NCBI RefSeq assembly: GCF_004916975.1
Contig: NZ_STGQ01000001.1
Coordinates: forward strand, 954,993 to 1,018,992
Origin: Paenibacillus dokdonensis
GTDB lineage: Bacteria > Bacillota > Bacilli > Paenibacillales > Paenibacillaceae
Reading direction: 5' to 3'
DNA length: 64,000 nt
Positions within the stretch are counted from its first letter, which is position 1, and each line of letters starts with the position of its first letter. This document shows, one piece after another, positions 53,077 through 62,443 of this stretch. Both the position numbers and the translations under genes were made by a program. A model generated the notes under the pieces. The model was given only the letters and a program-made list of their open reading frames with translations. It ran no database searches and had not been told where the DNA came from.

Positions 53077-56000
53077 GCGCCTGCAAATTCATGGCTTCGG
53101 CCGGATTAAGGAGCAGGAAATACAGTTCAATGCCCCCATAACCGTTTTGGCTGGTCCGAATGAAGCCGGGAAAAGCACCATCCTTCAGTTTGTAAGGGCG
53201 ATGCTCTATGGCATACCGAGCCGGGCTTATCCGTCTGAACGGTACGAACCACCCGGAGGCGGCCGCCACGGCGGTGTGCTGACTGCGAGGGCAGCTGACG
53301 GCTCCAAATGGACCATCACAAGATATACCGCTTCAGAGCAGCGAGCAGGAGCCGGACGCAGCGAGCAGTTGTCCATTGTAAAAACGGATATGCAAGGAAC
53401 TGCCGTACATATGACTCAAAATGATTTGGAAAGAGAGCTTCTGGGCGGCCTGTCGAGGGATATGTTTAAGCAGCTGTTTGCGGTTACTTTGACGGAGCTG
53501 CAGGAAATCCGGACGCTGCAATCCGAGGAAATGGGCAGTTATCTTTTCCACGCGGGTTTTGGTGGTGGAGGAGAAATCATGCGCGCCGAACGAAAGCTCA
53601 TTCAGGACATGGATAAGCTGTACAAGCCACGTGGACGTGTACAGGAAAGTGCCAAGGTACTGCATGCGATGGAGCAGCTGCAGCGTGAAATATCGGAGAG
53701 CCGATCTTATCTTTCAAAATTTATGGATGCTGAATCCAAGCTTCAAGAGATAAAGCACAGAATTTCCGAAACGGATCAGAACAGAACTGCCTTATCCAGT
53801 CAGTTAGTTGTGCTGCATAAGGCGCTGCAGATACGTCCGCAATGGCTTGAATGGAAAGAAGCATCCGCTGAACGTGGCGGACTTCCAGACAGGATATCGT
53901 TTCCCGGAGAAGGTATCCAGCGCTGGGAGAGGCTGCGGGATGAGCAGGACCGGATACTTCTTCGACTGCAGGAGCTTGAGCGTGCCTCGGATGAATGGAA
54001 TAAGCAATTGGACCTGATACAGATAGATGAGCAGCTCATACGTCAGGGACCACATCTTGAGAGGCTGGCAAACCGGCATGAGTATGTGGAAATGAGGATG
54101 AAAGAGCTTCAGGAGTTTTCCGGTGAGAAGGCAGCCGTGGGACAGCAGCTTCAGCAGCTCCTCCAGCAGATCCATTCCGGATGGACAAGATCCGAGCTGA
54201 GGGCATTTTCCGGAGCGGTCTCAGAAAGAGAAGCGGTTCGGCGTTATGCTGCCGGCTTTGCAGGATATGACCGCCGCATGGAAGGGCTGGCGTTTGAGAG
54301 GGAGCAGAAGAGCAGGCAGCTGGAATCGGCTGAATATGAGCTTAGAAGGACAGAAGCAGCTTTTAAAGAGCGTAAGGACACAGGTATCAGACGTTTCGGT
54401 ATGATCATCCCGCAAACCAAGTCTGAGCTGCTGTCTGTCTGGAATGAACTTCAATCGGAAGCGGAGCGGTGGCGTGAGACCAGGCTGGACAGACTTTCGC
54501 TTAAGGGTCTGGAAGAGCGTGATGCTGTGGTCAGCGGACGGATGAAGGATCTGTACCGGAAGCTCCTCTGGGGAAGTGCTGCTGTTACAGTGATACTTCC
54601 AGCCATCCTATGGTTGCTGCAGTCTACCTGGGGGGCCTTGTCCGCATTCTTGATCTTCATCTTCGTGGATGTGATGTTATGGCGCGGAAGCTCGGCTTCA
54701 TCTGTTAATAGCCGTTCCCGGAGACAGAAGGAACGCTTTATACATGATCCTGCCGATGAGGAAGATCGTTTATCCAGTCTGATGTCTTCCTTGATCTCCG
54801 ATCCGCTTACGGCATCAGCGGCTGCATCAGGTCAGCGCGGCTACTCTTTCTCCGAGCAAGACATGGAGTCTTCGCTGCGTGAGCTGCGGAAACTGGTTGA
54901 GGCATGGCTGTTGTGGCAGGACGAGCTGGAACGTTCTAAATCCGAGGTAGCGGGAGCAAGGCAGCGGGTCGAAACACTGCAGCATGAAGTGTCAGCTGTA
55001 ACCCGGAAAATGGATGGGGAGCAGGGCATTTTTGAACAGCTTGATACGGAGTGGCAGTTCTGGCTGACAGAGCGCAGGCTCGAGGCAGGCACCTCGCCCG
55101 AGACGGTAATGGATATGTTTGGCTTCGCAGAACAGGGGATGGAACTGATCCGGCGCTTGGATGGGCTTGAACACAAACAGCAGATACTGGATCAGGAAAT
55201 CGAAGCGTTTGAGAAGGAATGCCGTATGATATTGGCTGTGGATCAGGAAATGCGTGGTATCCGTATCCTGTCACAGCTGGAAAATAGAAAAGCAGCTTGG
55301 GCAGAGCAGCAGCAGCTTCTTCGCGAAAAGGAAGCAATCCATTCGAAGCTGGAGCCGGTTAAAGAAGAGATTTTCAAGCTGAGCAGGGAAATGAATCAGA
55401 TTGCCAAGGCTGTACAGTCTCTGCTTGATGAAGGACAGGCTGCTGACAGCGAAGCGTTTTTGCGTTTGGGGGCCGTTTCAGAACGCGTACAGGAACTGAA
55501 CCGCAGCATCCGGCATCTGGAAGTAAGCATGTTCAGCGGATGGTCTGCTGAGCGCGTGCAAGCATTACTGGACATTCTGAATCATCAAGACGCTGCTGCG
55601 CTGGATAAAGCATGCCGGGAAACTGAGGAAGAATCGGAGAAGGCGAAGAAGCAGTGGAATGATCTGCAGCTGCAGCAAGGCAGGCTTCTGCAGGAAAGAG
55701 ATCAACTGGTGCGATTGTGTTCGCATGACACGGCGCTGCAGCAGTTGGAGGAGCAAAAGGCGTCGCTGAAAGAAATTGCTGCAGAGTATGCGGTACTTTC
55801 GATATGCGCTGAGATGATTACAAGAACCCGCAGTATATACGAAAAGGAAAAACAGCCTCAGGTACTGAAGCTGGCTTCAACCTATTTTCAGGAGCTTACC
55901 GGGGGAAGCTACAACCGGATTATCATGAAAATGGGTGAGAAGAAGCTGCTGGCAGAGCATCGTGATGAAGGGTTGATCGACAGCTCGCTGCTAAGCCGCG

Positions 56001-56245
56001 GAACGGCAGAACAGCTTTATCTCGCCATGCGGTTCGCTTTGGCCGGGAGCATGAAAAGCAAAGCTGTGGTGCCCATGCTGTTTGATGATCTATTTGTCAA
56101 TTTTGATGAGGATCGCATGTGTGCCGCATTGAACCTGACAGGCAGGCTGGCGGCAGACCGGCAAATCATTATGCTCACCTGCCATCGATACCTCGTGGAT
56201 CATATTCAGAGTAGAATTCCACAGGCTGAGATCATTCGGATTTAA
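53066..56245 (+). CDS. yhaN: SbcC-like AAA ATPase YhaN
   Basis: The 1059-residue protein has an SMC/SbcC-type split ATPase. Walker A GPNEAGKST is at residues 30-38, with ABC signature LSRGTAEQLYLAMRFALAG and Walker B MLFDDLFVNFD near the C-terminus. Long coiled coils lie between, interrupted at about residues 499-541 by two hydrophobic segments (LLWGSAAVTVILPAILWLL and ALSAFLIFIFVDVMLW), which suggests membrane tethering at the coil apex. With YhaO it forms a DNA-end processing complex. ATG 53066 lies behind GGGGGAGGCG; the frame extends upstream to 52949 inside yhaO. Confidence 0.93.
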   Translation: MKIERLQIHGFGRIKEQEIQFNAPITVLAGPNEAGKSTILQFVRAMLYGIPSRAYPSERYEPPGGGRHGGVLTARAADGSKWTITRYTASEQRAGAGRSEQLSIVKTDMQGTAVHMTQNDLERELLGGLSRDMFKQLFAVTLTELQEIRTLQSEEMGSYLFHAGFGGGGEIMRAERKLIQDMDKLYKPRGRVQESAKVLHAMEQLQREISESRSYLSKFMDAESKLQEIKHRISETDQNRTALSSQLVVLHKALQIRPQWLEWKEASAERGGLPDRISFPGEGIQRWERLRDEQDRILLRLQELERASDEWNKQLDLIQIDEQLIRQGPHLERLANRHEYVEMRMKELQEFSGEKAAVGQQLQQLLQQIHSGWTRSELRAFSGAVSEREAVRRYAAGFAGYDRRMEGLAFEREQKSRQLESAEYELRRTEAAFKERKDTGIRRFGMIIPQTKSELLSVWNELQSEAERWRETRLDRLSLKGLEERDAVVSGRMKDLYRKLLWGSAAVTVILPAILWLLQSTWGALSAFLIFIFVDVMLWRGSSASSVNSRSRRQKERFIHDPADEEDRLSSLMSSLISDPLTASAAASGQRGYSFSEQDMESSLRELRKLVEAWLLWQDELERSKSEVAGARQRVETLQHEVSAVTRKMDGEQGIFEQLDTEWQFWLTERRLEAGTSPETVMDMFGFAEQGMELIRRLDGLEHKQQILDQEIEAFEKECRMILAVDQEMRGIRILSQLENRKAAWAEQQQLLREKEAIHSKLEPVKEEIFKLSREMNQIAKAVQSLLDEGQAADSEAFLRLGAVSERVQELNRSIRHLEVSMFSGWSAERVQALLDILNHQDAAALDKACRETEEESEKAKKQWNDLQLQQGRLLQERDQLVRLCSHDTALQQLEEQKASLKEIAAEYAVLSICAEMITRTRSIYEKEKQPQVLKLASTYFQELTGGSYNRIIMKMGEKKLLAEHRDEGLIDSSLLSRGTAEQLYLAMRFALAGSMKSKAVVPMLFDDLFVNFDEDRMCAALNLTGRLAADRQIIMLTCHRYLVDHIQSRIPQAEIIRI

Positions 56246-57260
56246 GCATCAGTTTTACAGCCCAGATGATACTCAGACAACCGAACACCGGATAGAGAAT
56301 GGACAAAAGTGAGCTGAATCCGAATTGACTGAGCATAAAGCAAATGAACATGACAATCACTGAAATGATCCTCGGTGATAACTTGATATGCTGCTGCAGC
56401 TGAAGTGTGACTCCATATATATCGGCCACAAATGTACTGAATATTTCCATGAAAATAAGTACCACATAAATGGTTTGGACGACTGCACCGAGATGGGATG
56501 CTATGCTTCCCATAGGAATTTCATACTGACGGATGCCCGGCATATGCGCAGAGATCGCGATGTGAGCAGACAGCAGCATTAGCCCGACGCCGATGCCTCC
56601 CACAATGCCGCCCCATTTTACTGCCGTTTTGCTTTCCGTCTTACTTCCCAGGGGCACTAGCACTGCTTGAGCCATCACCAGGTTAAAGGCGGTATAGACA
56701 ATGGGAGAAAACCAGACTGCAATCATATTATGATCTGTAGACAGGCTGAGGAAGCGATCTGCCGTGGGGAGCTTGATCGTATTCATAACCACAACAACAG
56801 AAAGGGTTAACATCATAGGCACAACGATACTGTTGATTTGCATGATGGCATGAATACCGCGCTTCAGCAGCAGATAGGTTCCAATGATCGTTAATAGAAG
56901 TCCTGTCTGATAATGCATGTTGAGATGCTCCATAAATACCGAGCCCGCACCGGCGAGCATAACACTGTTCACTCCGATCAGCACAACCAACATGATGAGA
57001 CTAATGACAGCGCCTGCTTTTTGTCCGAAGAGATGTTTATTCAAATCTTCATAGGATCGGGCTGAAATTCGCTGCGACATGAGCATCATTTTCGTTCCTA
57101 GCCAGATAAACAGGGCCGTAGCGACCATAATGGTCAGGGCACCCCATTTGCCGTATTGGGTGAAAAATTGGATGATTTCCTGTCCGGTGGCAAACCCGGC
57201 TCCGACGATGGTACCGATGTATGTAAAAGCGATTTGAAAGATACGTATTCCGTTTTTCAT
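56232..57260 (-). CDS. ykvI: YkvI family membrane protein
   Basis: The 342-residue protein has ten helices. The start FTYIGTIVGAGFATGQEIIQFF is an unwound-helix motif as in LeuT-fold amino acid permeases, and the YkvI family is an outgroup of these. SRISARSYEDLNKHLFG follows. Transport of an amino acid or similar solute is likely; the substrate is unknown. It begins at ATG 57260 with GGGAGG upstream. The end overlaps the yhaN stop region by 14 bases on the opposite strand. Confidence 0.88.
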   Translation of the reverse strand: MKNGIRIFQIAFTYIGTIVGAGFATGQEIIQFFTQYGKWGALTIMVATALFIWLGTKMMLMSQRISARSYEDLNKHLFGQKAGAVISLIMLVVLIGVNSVMLAGAGSVFMEHLNMHYQTGLLLTIIGTYLLLKRGIHAIMQINSIVVPMMLTLSVVVVMNTIKLPTADRFLSLSTDHNMIAVWFSPIVYTAFNLVMAQAVLVPLGSKTESKTAVKWGGIVGGIGVGLMLLSAHIAISAHMPGIRQYEIPMGSIASHLGAVVQTIYVVLIFMEIFSTFVADIYGVTLQLQQHIKLSPRIISVIVMFICFMLSQFGFSSLLSILYPVFGCLSIIWAVKLMLKSE

Positions 57261-57419
57261 ATGTTCCTCCCTGCTTTAAAGCGGCGCTATTGTGTACTTC
57301 GCTTAGTACAGGTTATGATGGTGACAGGAAGGACATGACTCTACATGTCCAAAAAACGGTTAGACCTCGGATGGAAAAGACAAACTGCACAACCGCAAGA
57401 GAAAAGAGAGGTATAACGC

Positions 57420-58010
57420 TTGACAGAAATTATGGTTTACCTGACACAATACGGTTACATCGCACTGTTTGTGCTGCTGGCTTTAGGGATATTGGGAATT
57501 CCTGTTCCGGATGAGACGTTGATTGCAACCTTCGGCGGAATGATTGCGCAGGGACATTTCCATTTTGCAGGAGCGCTTACGGTCACATTTTTAGGCAGTA
57601 TGACAGGTATGATGATCAGCTACACACTGGGCCGGAAACTAGGGAAACCGCTCCTGGACCGTTACGGCAAATGGATTCGAATGACACCGTCCCGCCTTCA
57701 GTCCACGGAAGCTTGGTTTAAGCGCTACGGTTCCTGGAGTATTGTACTTGGTTATTTTGTTCCAGGACTTCGTCACTTGTCCTCCTACATGGCAGGGATT
57801 TCTAAAGTGCCGTTTGGTCGTTACCTGCTTTATGCAGCATCAGGTGCATTGCTGTTCTGCACAACTTTCTTGTTGATTGGTCATGCTGTCGGGTACCACT
57901 GGAATGAGATTGCTGTCATGATGGAGCGATCAACCTTGCGGATTGGTATCTTTATCATTGCATTGATCGTACTTGCAAGTGTTGGCATTGTCTGGTGGAA
58001 AAAACGTTGA
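57420..58010 (+). CDS. DedA family membrane protein
   Basis: The 196-residue protein has the DedA/SNARE-associated fold. GIPVPDETLIATFGGMIAQG, GSMTGMMISYTLGRKLGKPLL and FVPGLRHLSSYMAGISKVPFGRYLLYAASGALLF are typical. Family members flip undecaprenyl phosphate or phospholipids between leaflets. TTG 57420 follows AGAGAGGTATAACGC. It is followed by xpt after about 100 bases, with no obvious terminator between. Confidence 0.92.
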   Translation: MTEIMVYLTQYGYIALFVLLALGILGIPVPDETLIATFGGMIAQGHFHFAGALTVTFLGSMTGMMISYTLGRKLGKPLLDRYGKWIRMTPSRLQSTEAWFKRYGSWSIVLGYFVPGLRHLSSYMAGISKVPFGRYLLYAASGALLFCTTFLLIGHAVGYHWNEIAVMMERSTLRIGIFIIALIVLASVGIVWWKKR

Positions 58011-58112
58011 TTAAAAACATTCGTGATTGTGTTATTAATTCTTGATATGTGAACAAGGGTTATGTTATTTTTACGAAAAAAAGTAGAAGTGCTGTCTTGG
58101 GGGTTGATGGAT

Positions 58113-58685
58113 ATGGATAAATTAAAGCAAAGAATTATTGAAGAGAGCTCCGTCATGTCGGAGCAGGTGCTGAATCTGGACGGGCTGCTGAATCATCAGG
58201 TCGATCCTGAGCTGACCATGGAGATGGGCCGTGAATTTGCCGCCCGTTTTGCAGGGATGGGCGTTACCCGGGTGATTACGGTAGAATCCTCCGGCATTGC
58301 GGTCGCCTTTGCCACGGCGCTGGTACTGGGTGTGCCCTTGGTGTTCGCCCGCCGCAAAAAAACGCTGCTGGCTGATCCAGATGCCTTATGTGAGCGTGTT
58401 CCGTCCTTTACCAAAGGAATAGTCACCGATATTATGCTTTCGCGTAAATATATCCAAGAACAGGATAAAGTATTGTTTATCGACGATATTATCGCCAACG
58501 GAGATGCAGCGAGAGGACTCGTGAAGATCATCGGCCGTTCAGGTGCGGAACTGGTTGGACTTGGCATCGTTGTGGAAAAATGCTTCCAGGCTGGTGCACG
58601 TGCCATCCGTGATCAAGGCATCCGGCTTGAATCGCTGGTACGGATCGAGTCGCTGGATAACGGCGCGATAACCTTTGCCGACTAA
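58113..58685 (+). CDS. xpt: Xanthine phosphoribosyltransferase
   Basis: The 190-residue protein matches Xpt, with the opening MDKLKQRIIEESSVMSEQVL, LVLGVPLVFARRKK and PRPP-binding loop KVLFIDDIIANGDAARGL near residue 120. It converts xanthine and PRPP to XMP. ATG 58113 has GGGGG nine bases upstream. The purine riboswitch and pbuX gene that accompany xpt in B. subtilis are both missing. Confidence 0.94.
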   Translation: MDKLKQRIIEESSVMSEQVLNLDGLLNHQVDPELTMEMGREFAARFAGMGVTRVITVESSGIAVAFATALVLGVPLVFARRKKTLLADPDALCERVPSFTKGIVTDIMLSRKYIQEQDKVLFIDDIIANGDAARGLVKIIGRSGAELVGLGIVVEKCFQAGARAIRDQGIRLESLVRIESLDNGAITFAD

Positions 58686-58769
58686 TCGTCCAAATATAAA
58701 CAATTCCTTTCAAGTAGCGTTATTTTCGCTTATAATATACTTGAGATCACGAAGAGGGGAGGCAGTACA

Positions 58770-59099
58770 ATGGGGAAAGAACCGGTAACCGAGCAGTATT
58801 TTGTCGATAAACTGGCTGCAGCTAAGGATCATTTTGAACGCGCTTTGGATTGTAAACATACGGAGTTTGATGATCTTTATCCCTATATTATGGAGCATCC
58901 TCAATTTTTCTGGTACAAACGCTATGTCGCCTGGTCAGAGCTGCTGACCATCGTGCGTATGTGTGATGAGCTTGACTTTTCCTGGAAGGAATTGTTTAAC
59001 CCTCATCAAGTGGAGTATGTAGAAAAACGGGTGATGTCTTCGACCGTTCTCGATTTTTGGTTTGAGAAAAATGACAGCAGAGAACATGCACAACGTTAA
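58770..59099 (+). CDS. Hypothetical protein, helical
   Basis: The 109-residue protein is mostly helical and acidic, with many aromatic residues (HPQFFWYKRYVAWSELLTI and VLDFWFEKND). No family was recognised and no membrane segment or cofactor motif is seen. GAGGGGAGGCAGTACA precedes ATG 58770, and TATAAT at 58731-58736 could be its -10 box. It is a single-gene unit ending before a terminator. Confidence 0.75.
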   Translation: MGKEPVTEQYFVDKLAAAKDHFERALDCKHTEFDDLYPYIMEHPQFFWYKRYVAWSELLTIVRMCDELDFSWKELFNPHQVEYVEKRVMSSTVLDFWFEKNDSREHAQR

Positions 59100-59146
59100 T
59101 TTGCCGTTTAGATAATAATTCAGGCAGGAACCTGCTGCAAAAGATA

Positions 59147-59178
59147 TGACCTAAATGAGCCCATTTAGGTCTTTTTTT
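59147..59178 (+). terminator. Terminator
   Basis: GACCTAAATG / CATTTAGGTC with AGCC loop and seven T, after the 109-residue gene. Confidence 0.92.
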
Positions 59179-59202
59179 GTGAGTAAAGGAAAGGAGATTG
59201 GG

Positions 59203-59421
59203 ATGATGATTACCGATGAGCAGTTAAACCAGTACCGACTTTCCGGAGAGATGGTTAGGGTGGTTCGCGATAACATGGAAGACAATGATGTTAAAGGTAT
59301 TGTGGTCGCCTGGAACGAAGAGCAGGTGATGATCCGCCGCCGTAACCGGAAAGTGGTTAAGCTTGACCGCAGCTACATCTATGAGCCAGTGGACGAGCCC
59401 CGCTCGAATCCTGAAGCTTAA
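59203..59421 (+). CDS. Small protein, unknown (72 residues)
   Basis: The 72-residue product has a helical start (MMITDEQLNQYRLSGEMVRV) and a beta-rich basic end (GIVVAWNEEQVMIRRRNRKVVKL, ending DRSYIYEP). The arrangement suggests a small SH3-like or RNA-binding barrel, but no family was recognised. GGAAAGGAGATTGGG precedes ATG 59203. It is a single-gene unit with a terminator on each side. Confidence 0.75.
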   Translation: MMITDEQLNQYRLSGEMVRVVRDNMEDNDVKGIVVAWNEEQVMIRRRNRKVVKLDRSYIYEPVDEPRSNPEA

Positions 59422-59477
59422 TGAAGCACGCTCCAAAGCCCGCCTTTTCAATACAATTCAATCAATGTAAAGCTCGA

Positions 59478-59530
59478 ACAGCCGCTTTGTCCAATCAGGC
59501 CTCGCTTGATGGTTAGGCGGCTTTTTTTGA
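59478..59530 (+). terminator. Terminator
   Basis: AGCCGC....ATCA / TGAT....GCGGCT, imperfect in the middle, followed by seven T. Confidence 0.7.
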
Positions 59531-59543
59531 GCGCTGACAATCT

Positions 59544-59969
59544 TTACGTAGGAGAAATGGTGAATGTGGAAAGAGGTTCAGGCGCATAACCAATTGGCAT
59601 AGAAGAAGGCTGCAGGCCTAAATAAGCCTTCATTCTGGCGAACATCTCACTGCGGAAAGCGGGCCATAAAATATTCATTTCTCCTGTATATCCTCTGCAT
59701 ACATATTCGGCCTCGATTCCACGCTCATTCTGTGCGACTTGATATACTCGGATTCTGCGGTTTTTAAATTCACGCTTGACCTCGGTCAGAAGCATCAAGG
59801 TTTGACGGTCACCCCCAGCGAGTACTTCCATGTACAGCTCCGGAGTTTTAAACACACCGCTTTCCTTCATAATTCGTAGGTCCCGCTCAAATACTTTATG
59901 AATGAACTGCAGGAGCAGGAAGCTTTTGATTAGCGACAATTCTTCACATGTTATGCCTGGAGCAGTCAA
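59544..59969 (-). CDS. Hypothetical protein
   Basis: The 141-residue protein contains LSLIKSFLLLQFIHKVFERDLRI, GGDRQTLMLLTEVKREFKNRRIRV and a C-terminal stretch EPLSTFTISPT. It has a helical first half and mixed second half, without signal peptide. No family was recognised with certainty. TTG 59969 is preferred because GGCGGTGA lies five bases upstream; GTG 59978 is inside that site. It is divergent from the tRNA-Leu gene. Confidence 0.7.
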   Translation of the reverse strand: MTAPGITCEELSLIKSFLLLQFIHKVFERDLRIMKESGVFKTPELYMEVLAGGDRQTLMLLTEVKREFKNRRIRVYQVAQNERGIEAEYVCRGYTGEMNILWPAFRSEMFARMKAYLGLQPSSMPIGYAPEPLSTFTISPT

Positions 59970-60094
59970 TGAAATCACCGCCTTATACGAACTTGTGTTC
60001 TTATTTTACCCGTTATAATGCATTTTAATCAATACTTTTTTGATTGGTATTTTTCTCCCAAATTATCCACTAATAATTTTTTTGAGGAAAAGTG

Positions 60095-60123
60095 TTGACT
60101 ATATTTTATTGGCGTGATAAGAT
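60095..60123 (+). promoter_or_regulatory. Promoter of tRNA-Leu
   Basis: TTGACT (60095-60100) and TAAGAT (60118-60123) are separated by 17 bases, about 50 bases upstream of the mature tRNA. Confidence 0.75.
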
Positions 60124-60175
60124 ATATCTTGTCGCCGCGAAAGAGTTTGTAACGACAAAGCGACATAATACATAT

Positions 60176-60259
<84 letters not shown>

Positions 60260-60266
60260 TCCTATA

Positions 60267-60306
60267 AAAAGACGTTTTGGACATCAAGTCCAAAACGTCT
60301 TTTTTC
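60267..60306 (+). terminator. Terminator of tRNA-Leu
   Basis: AAAAGACGTTTTGGAC / GTCCAAAACGTCTTTT around ATCAA, with T run. Confidence 0.92.
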
Positions 60307-60387
60307 ATGTGAATACATATTTACTTCTGCTTTCTCAAACAATGAGGTAAACGATAAAGGTTGCAACAAGAAGGAGGAAGAAGGCGC

Positions 60388-61293
60388 TTGAAATCACGGA
60401 ATATATACGAATGGCGCGTCTGTATAAAGGCGGCAGGACTGGCACTGTTCCTCACAACCGCATCGGTATCTCCGGCATTTGCCGAACTTTCCGAATCAGA
60501 TAAGTACAGTTTGAACATGGGAATACCCTCAGGGGAAGAACAGAACTCGCCAAGCCAACAAAACCCTGTGAAGAAGGAAAAGAGGATCGCTGTTATTATT
60601 GATGACTTTGGAAATGGACAAGGCGGGACGGAAGAGATGCTCTCTATGCCTATTAAGCTCACTGTAGCGATTATGCCTTTTCTGCCAACAACTCGCAGTG
60701 ATGCAGAGCTTGCCCACAAGAAAGGCTATGATGTTATTGTTCATATGCCGATGGAACCCAAGCAGGGCAATCCCAAATGGCTGGGTCCAGGAGCAATCAC
60801 AGCCAATATGAGCGATGATGAGGTACGCAGAAAGGTTGAGGATGCCATCGATAACGTTCCATATGCCATTGGCATGAATAACCACATGGGATCGAAAATT
60901 ACAGGCGACGAACGGATCATGTCCATCGTGCTTAAAGTATGCAGGGAGAGAGGTCTCTTTTTTGTTGACAGTAAAACGAACTACCACTCGATTGTAGGCA
61001 AACTTGCTGTAAATATGGGAATGCCGCCGGTTGCCAATCATATTTTCCTTGATGATTTCCATACCGCCAGTCATATCAGCAAGCAGATGAAGGCAGTGGA
61101 GGACTTTGCCAAAGAGCATGATAACTGCGTGACCATCGGGCATGTTGGAACCCAAGGCAAAAAAACGGCCGAGGTACTGAGAAGCAGTGCCGCCAGCATG
61201 CAGGGCCGTGTGACCTTTGTGGGCATCAGTGACCTGGTGCGGGATATCTGGGGCTGGCAGCCTTCTCCTATATTACCGTCAAATAATAACTGA
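60388..61293 (+). CDS. Divergent polysaccharide deacetylase (YibQ/DUF610)
   Basis: The 301-residue protein has a signal peptide (AGLALFLTTASVSPAFA cleaved near residue 32) and a NodB-like domain. Motifs are AVIIDDFGNG (metal aspartates), VIVHMPMEP, IGMNNHMGSKIT and a late GHVGTQGKK. This is the divergent polysaccharide deacetylase family, with an unknown glycan substrate outside the cell. TTG 60388 follows AAGGAGGAAGAAGG. Its end overlaps the opposing CwlD-like gene by 26 bases. Confidence 0.9.
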   Translation: MKSRNIYEWRVCIKAAGLALFLTTASVSPAFAELSESDKYSLNMGIPSGEEQNSPSQQNPVKKEKRIAVIIDDFGNGQGGTEEMLSMPIKLTVAIMPFLPTTRSDAELAHKKGYDVIVHMPMEPKQGNPKWLGPGAITANMSDDEVRRKVEDAIDNVPYAIGMNNHMGSKITGDERIMSIVLKVCRERGLFFVDSKTNYHSIVGKLAVNMGMPPVANHIFLDDFHTASHISKQMKAVEDFAKEHDNCVTIGHVGTQGKKTAEVLRSSAASMQGRVTFVGISDLVRDIWGWQPSPILPSNNN

Positions 61294-61972
61294 TTCCATT
61301 TGCAATGGCCTTGGCAATCTTCAGTTGTTCTCTCCGGTCTGTCAACATATTGCGATCCTCGGCATTGCTCAGAAAACCGGTTTCGACAATGACTGCTGGA
61401 TCGGCTACCTGGTTAAGCAAGTAAAAGGGTCTTCCGTGTTTGATGGACCCTTTATTCCCGTAAAGCTGATCCAGCTGCTGCTGAATGGCTGAAGCAAGCA
61501 GGACGCTGCGACCTTCATCCTGAAAGAGGACAAGTCCGCCGCGCTTCGATGTATTTCGTCCCCAGTTTACATGCAGACTCACGACAACCAGCGTAGGGAT
61601 CTGCTGGCTGAGCTCCTTCCTCTGGGCCAAATCACGTTGATGTCTGGATCGGCTGTTTAACCAGTGATTATCATCGCTGAGGGCATAATCGCCTGTCCGG
61701 TTTAATACAGCATGATAACCCTGACTGCGCAGCAGCATGAATACCTTTTGCGCGATCGCGAGATTGATATCTTTTTCCAGAATGTTCTGAAACGAGGTTC
61801 CTCCATCAATACCGCCATGACCTGCATCAACAATGATGACATCCCGAGGGAATGCAGGATGTTCTTTAACCTCCTCGGACGGGCCGGATTTCGCCATGGC
61901 CTGTATAGGAAAGGTTAGGACAAGAGATGCCGCAATAAGGGCGGAGATGGTCAGCTGCAGAAGCTTATTCAT
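61268..61972 (-). CDS. cwlD: N-acetylmuramoyl-L-alanine amidase (CwlD-like)
   Basis: The 234-residue protein has a signal peptide (LTISALIAASLVLTFPIQAMA) and a zinc amidase_3 domain: IIVDAGHGGIDGGT, the EKD glutamate, VVSLHVNWG and AVIVETGFLSN. Length and the single-domain form fit CwlD, which works with PdaA to make muramic-delta-lactam in the spore cortex, needed for germination. The family assignment is firm; the CwlD call is by size and context. ATG 61972 is chosen with AAAGGATGG upstream. It is tail-to-tail with the deacetylase gene. Confidence 0.88.
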   Translation of the reverse strand: MNKLLQLTISALIAASLVLTFPIQAMAKSGPSEEVKEHPAFPRDVIIVDAGHGGIDGGTSFQNILEKDINLAIAQKVFMLLRSQGYHAVLNRTGDYALSDDNHWLNSRSRHQRDLAQRKELSQQIPTLVVVSLHVNWGRNTSKRGGLVLFQDEGRSVLLASAIQQQLDQLYGNKGSIKHGRPFYLLNQVADPAVIVETGFLSNAEDRNMLTDRREQLKIAKAIANGISYYLTVI

Positions 61973-62198
61973 ACGTAAAGGCCATCCTTTCATGAATTAA
62001 AGTTCGTGTTCAAAGATGTGGATTTCCAAAAAACTCTAGTACAGCATTATAATGTGCAGAAATCGGAAATAAATGCATTTACCGGAACTAAAAATGAAGC
62101 ATCCCCAGGGGAATAGAGAATACGTCCAAAGTTCGGTTCGTTTAAAAAGCTGCGGATTTGCACAAGCTATAAGCATCAAAACTTCGGGGGGATGCACA

Positions 62199-62384
62199 AT
62201 GGCCAGCGGAGATGAACTTGTAAAATACATTACCGAACGAGTCGTGACATTCATCGAGACACCTAAGGAAGAGCGGCTTCGCCATACCAAGCCGAGAGAG
62301 CCTTGGGGTGAAAAATGGTTTGGTATGATACCGTTAGGATTGACATTGATGAAGCGGCAACCTGGAAAGAAAAAGAAAATATAG
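62199..62384 (+). CDS. yqzE: YqzE family protein
   Basis: The 61-residue protein contains YITERVVTFIETPKEERLR and WFGMIPLGLTLMKR, the YqzE pattern (a short helical start, TPKEER, then FGxxPxxLxxM). In B. subtilis YqzE lies just after comG. Function unknown. GGGGGG is seven bases upstream of ATG 62199; the frame is open to 62073 but unlike the family. The comG genes are not upstream here. Confidence 0.88.
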   Translation: MASGDELVKYITERVVTFIETPKEERLRHTKPREPWGEKWFGMIPLGLTLMKRQPGKKKKI

Positions 62385-62392
62385 GACAAATC

Positions 62393-62438
62393 AAAAAGAC
62401 GCCATGACCGGATTCAACCGGCCTTGGCGCCTTTTTTC
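62393..62438 (+). terminator. Terminator after yqzE
   Basis: AAAGACGCCATGACCGG / CCGGCCTTGGCGCCTTT with ATTCAA loop and T run; it also ends close to the opposing gene. Confidence 0.85.
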
Positions 62439-62443
62439 TTTTG

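Noticed and set aside
58011..58112. A purine riboswitch before xpt
   Set aside because: The region is only about 100 bases and lacks the paired loops and core sequences of the purine aptamer.
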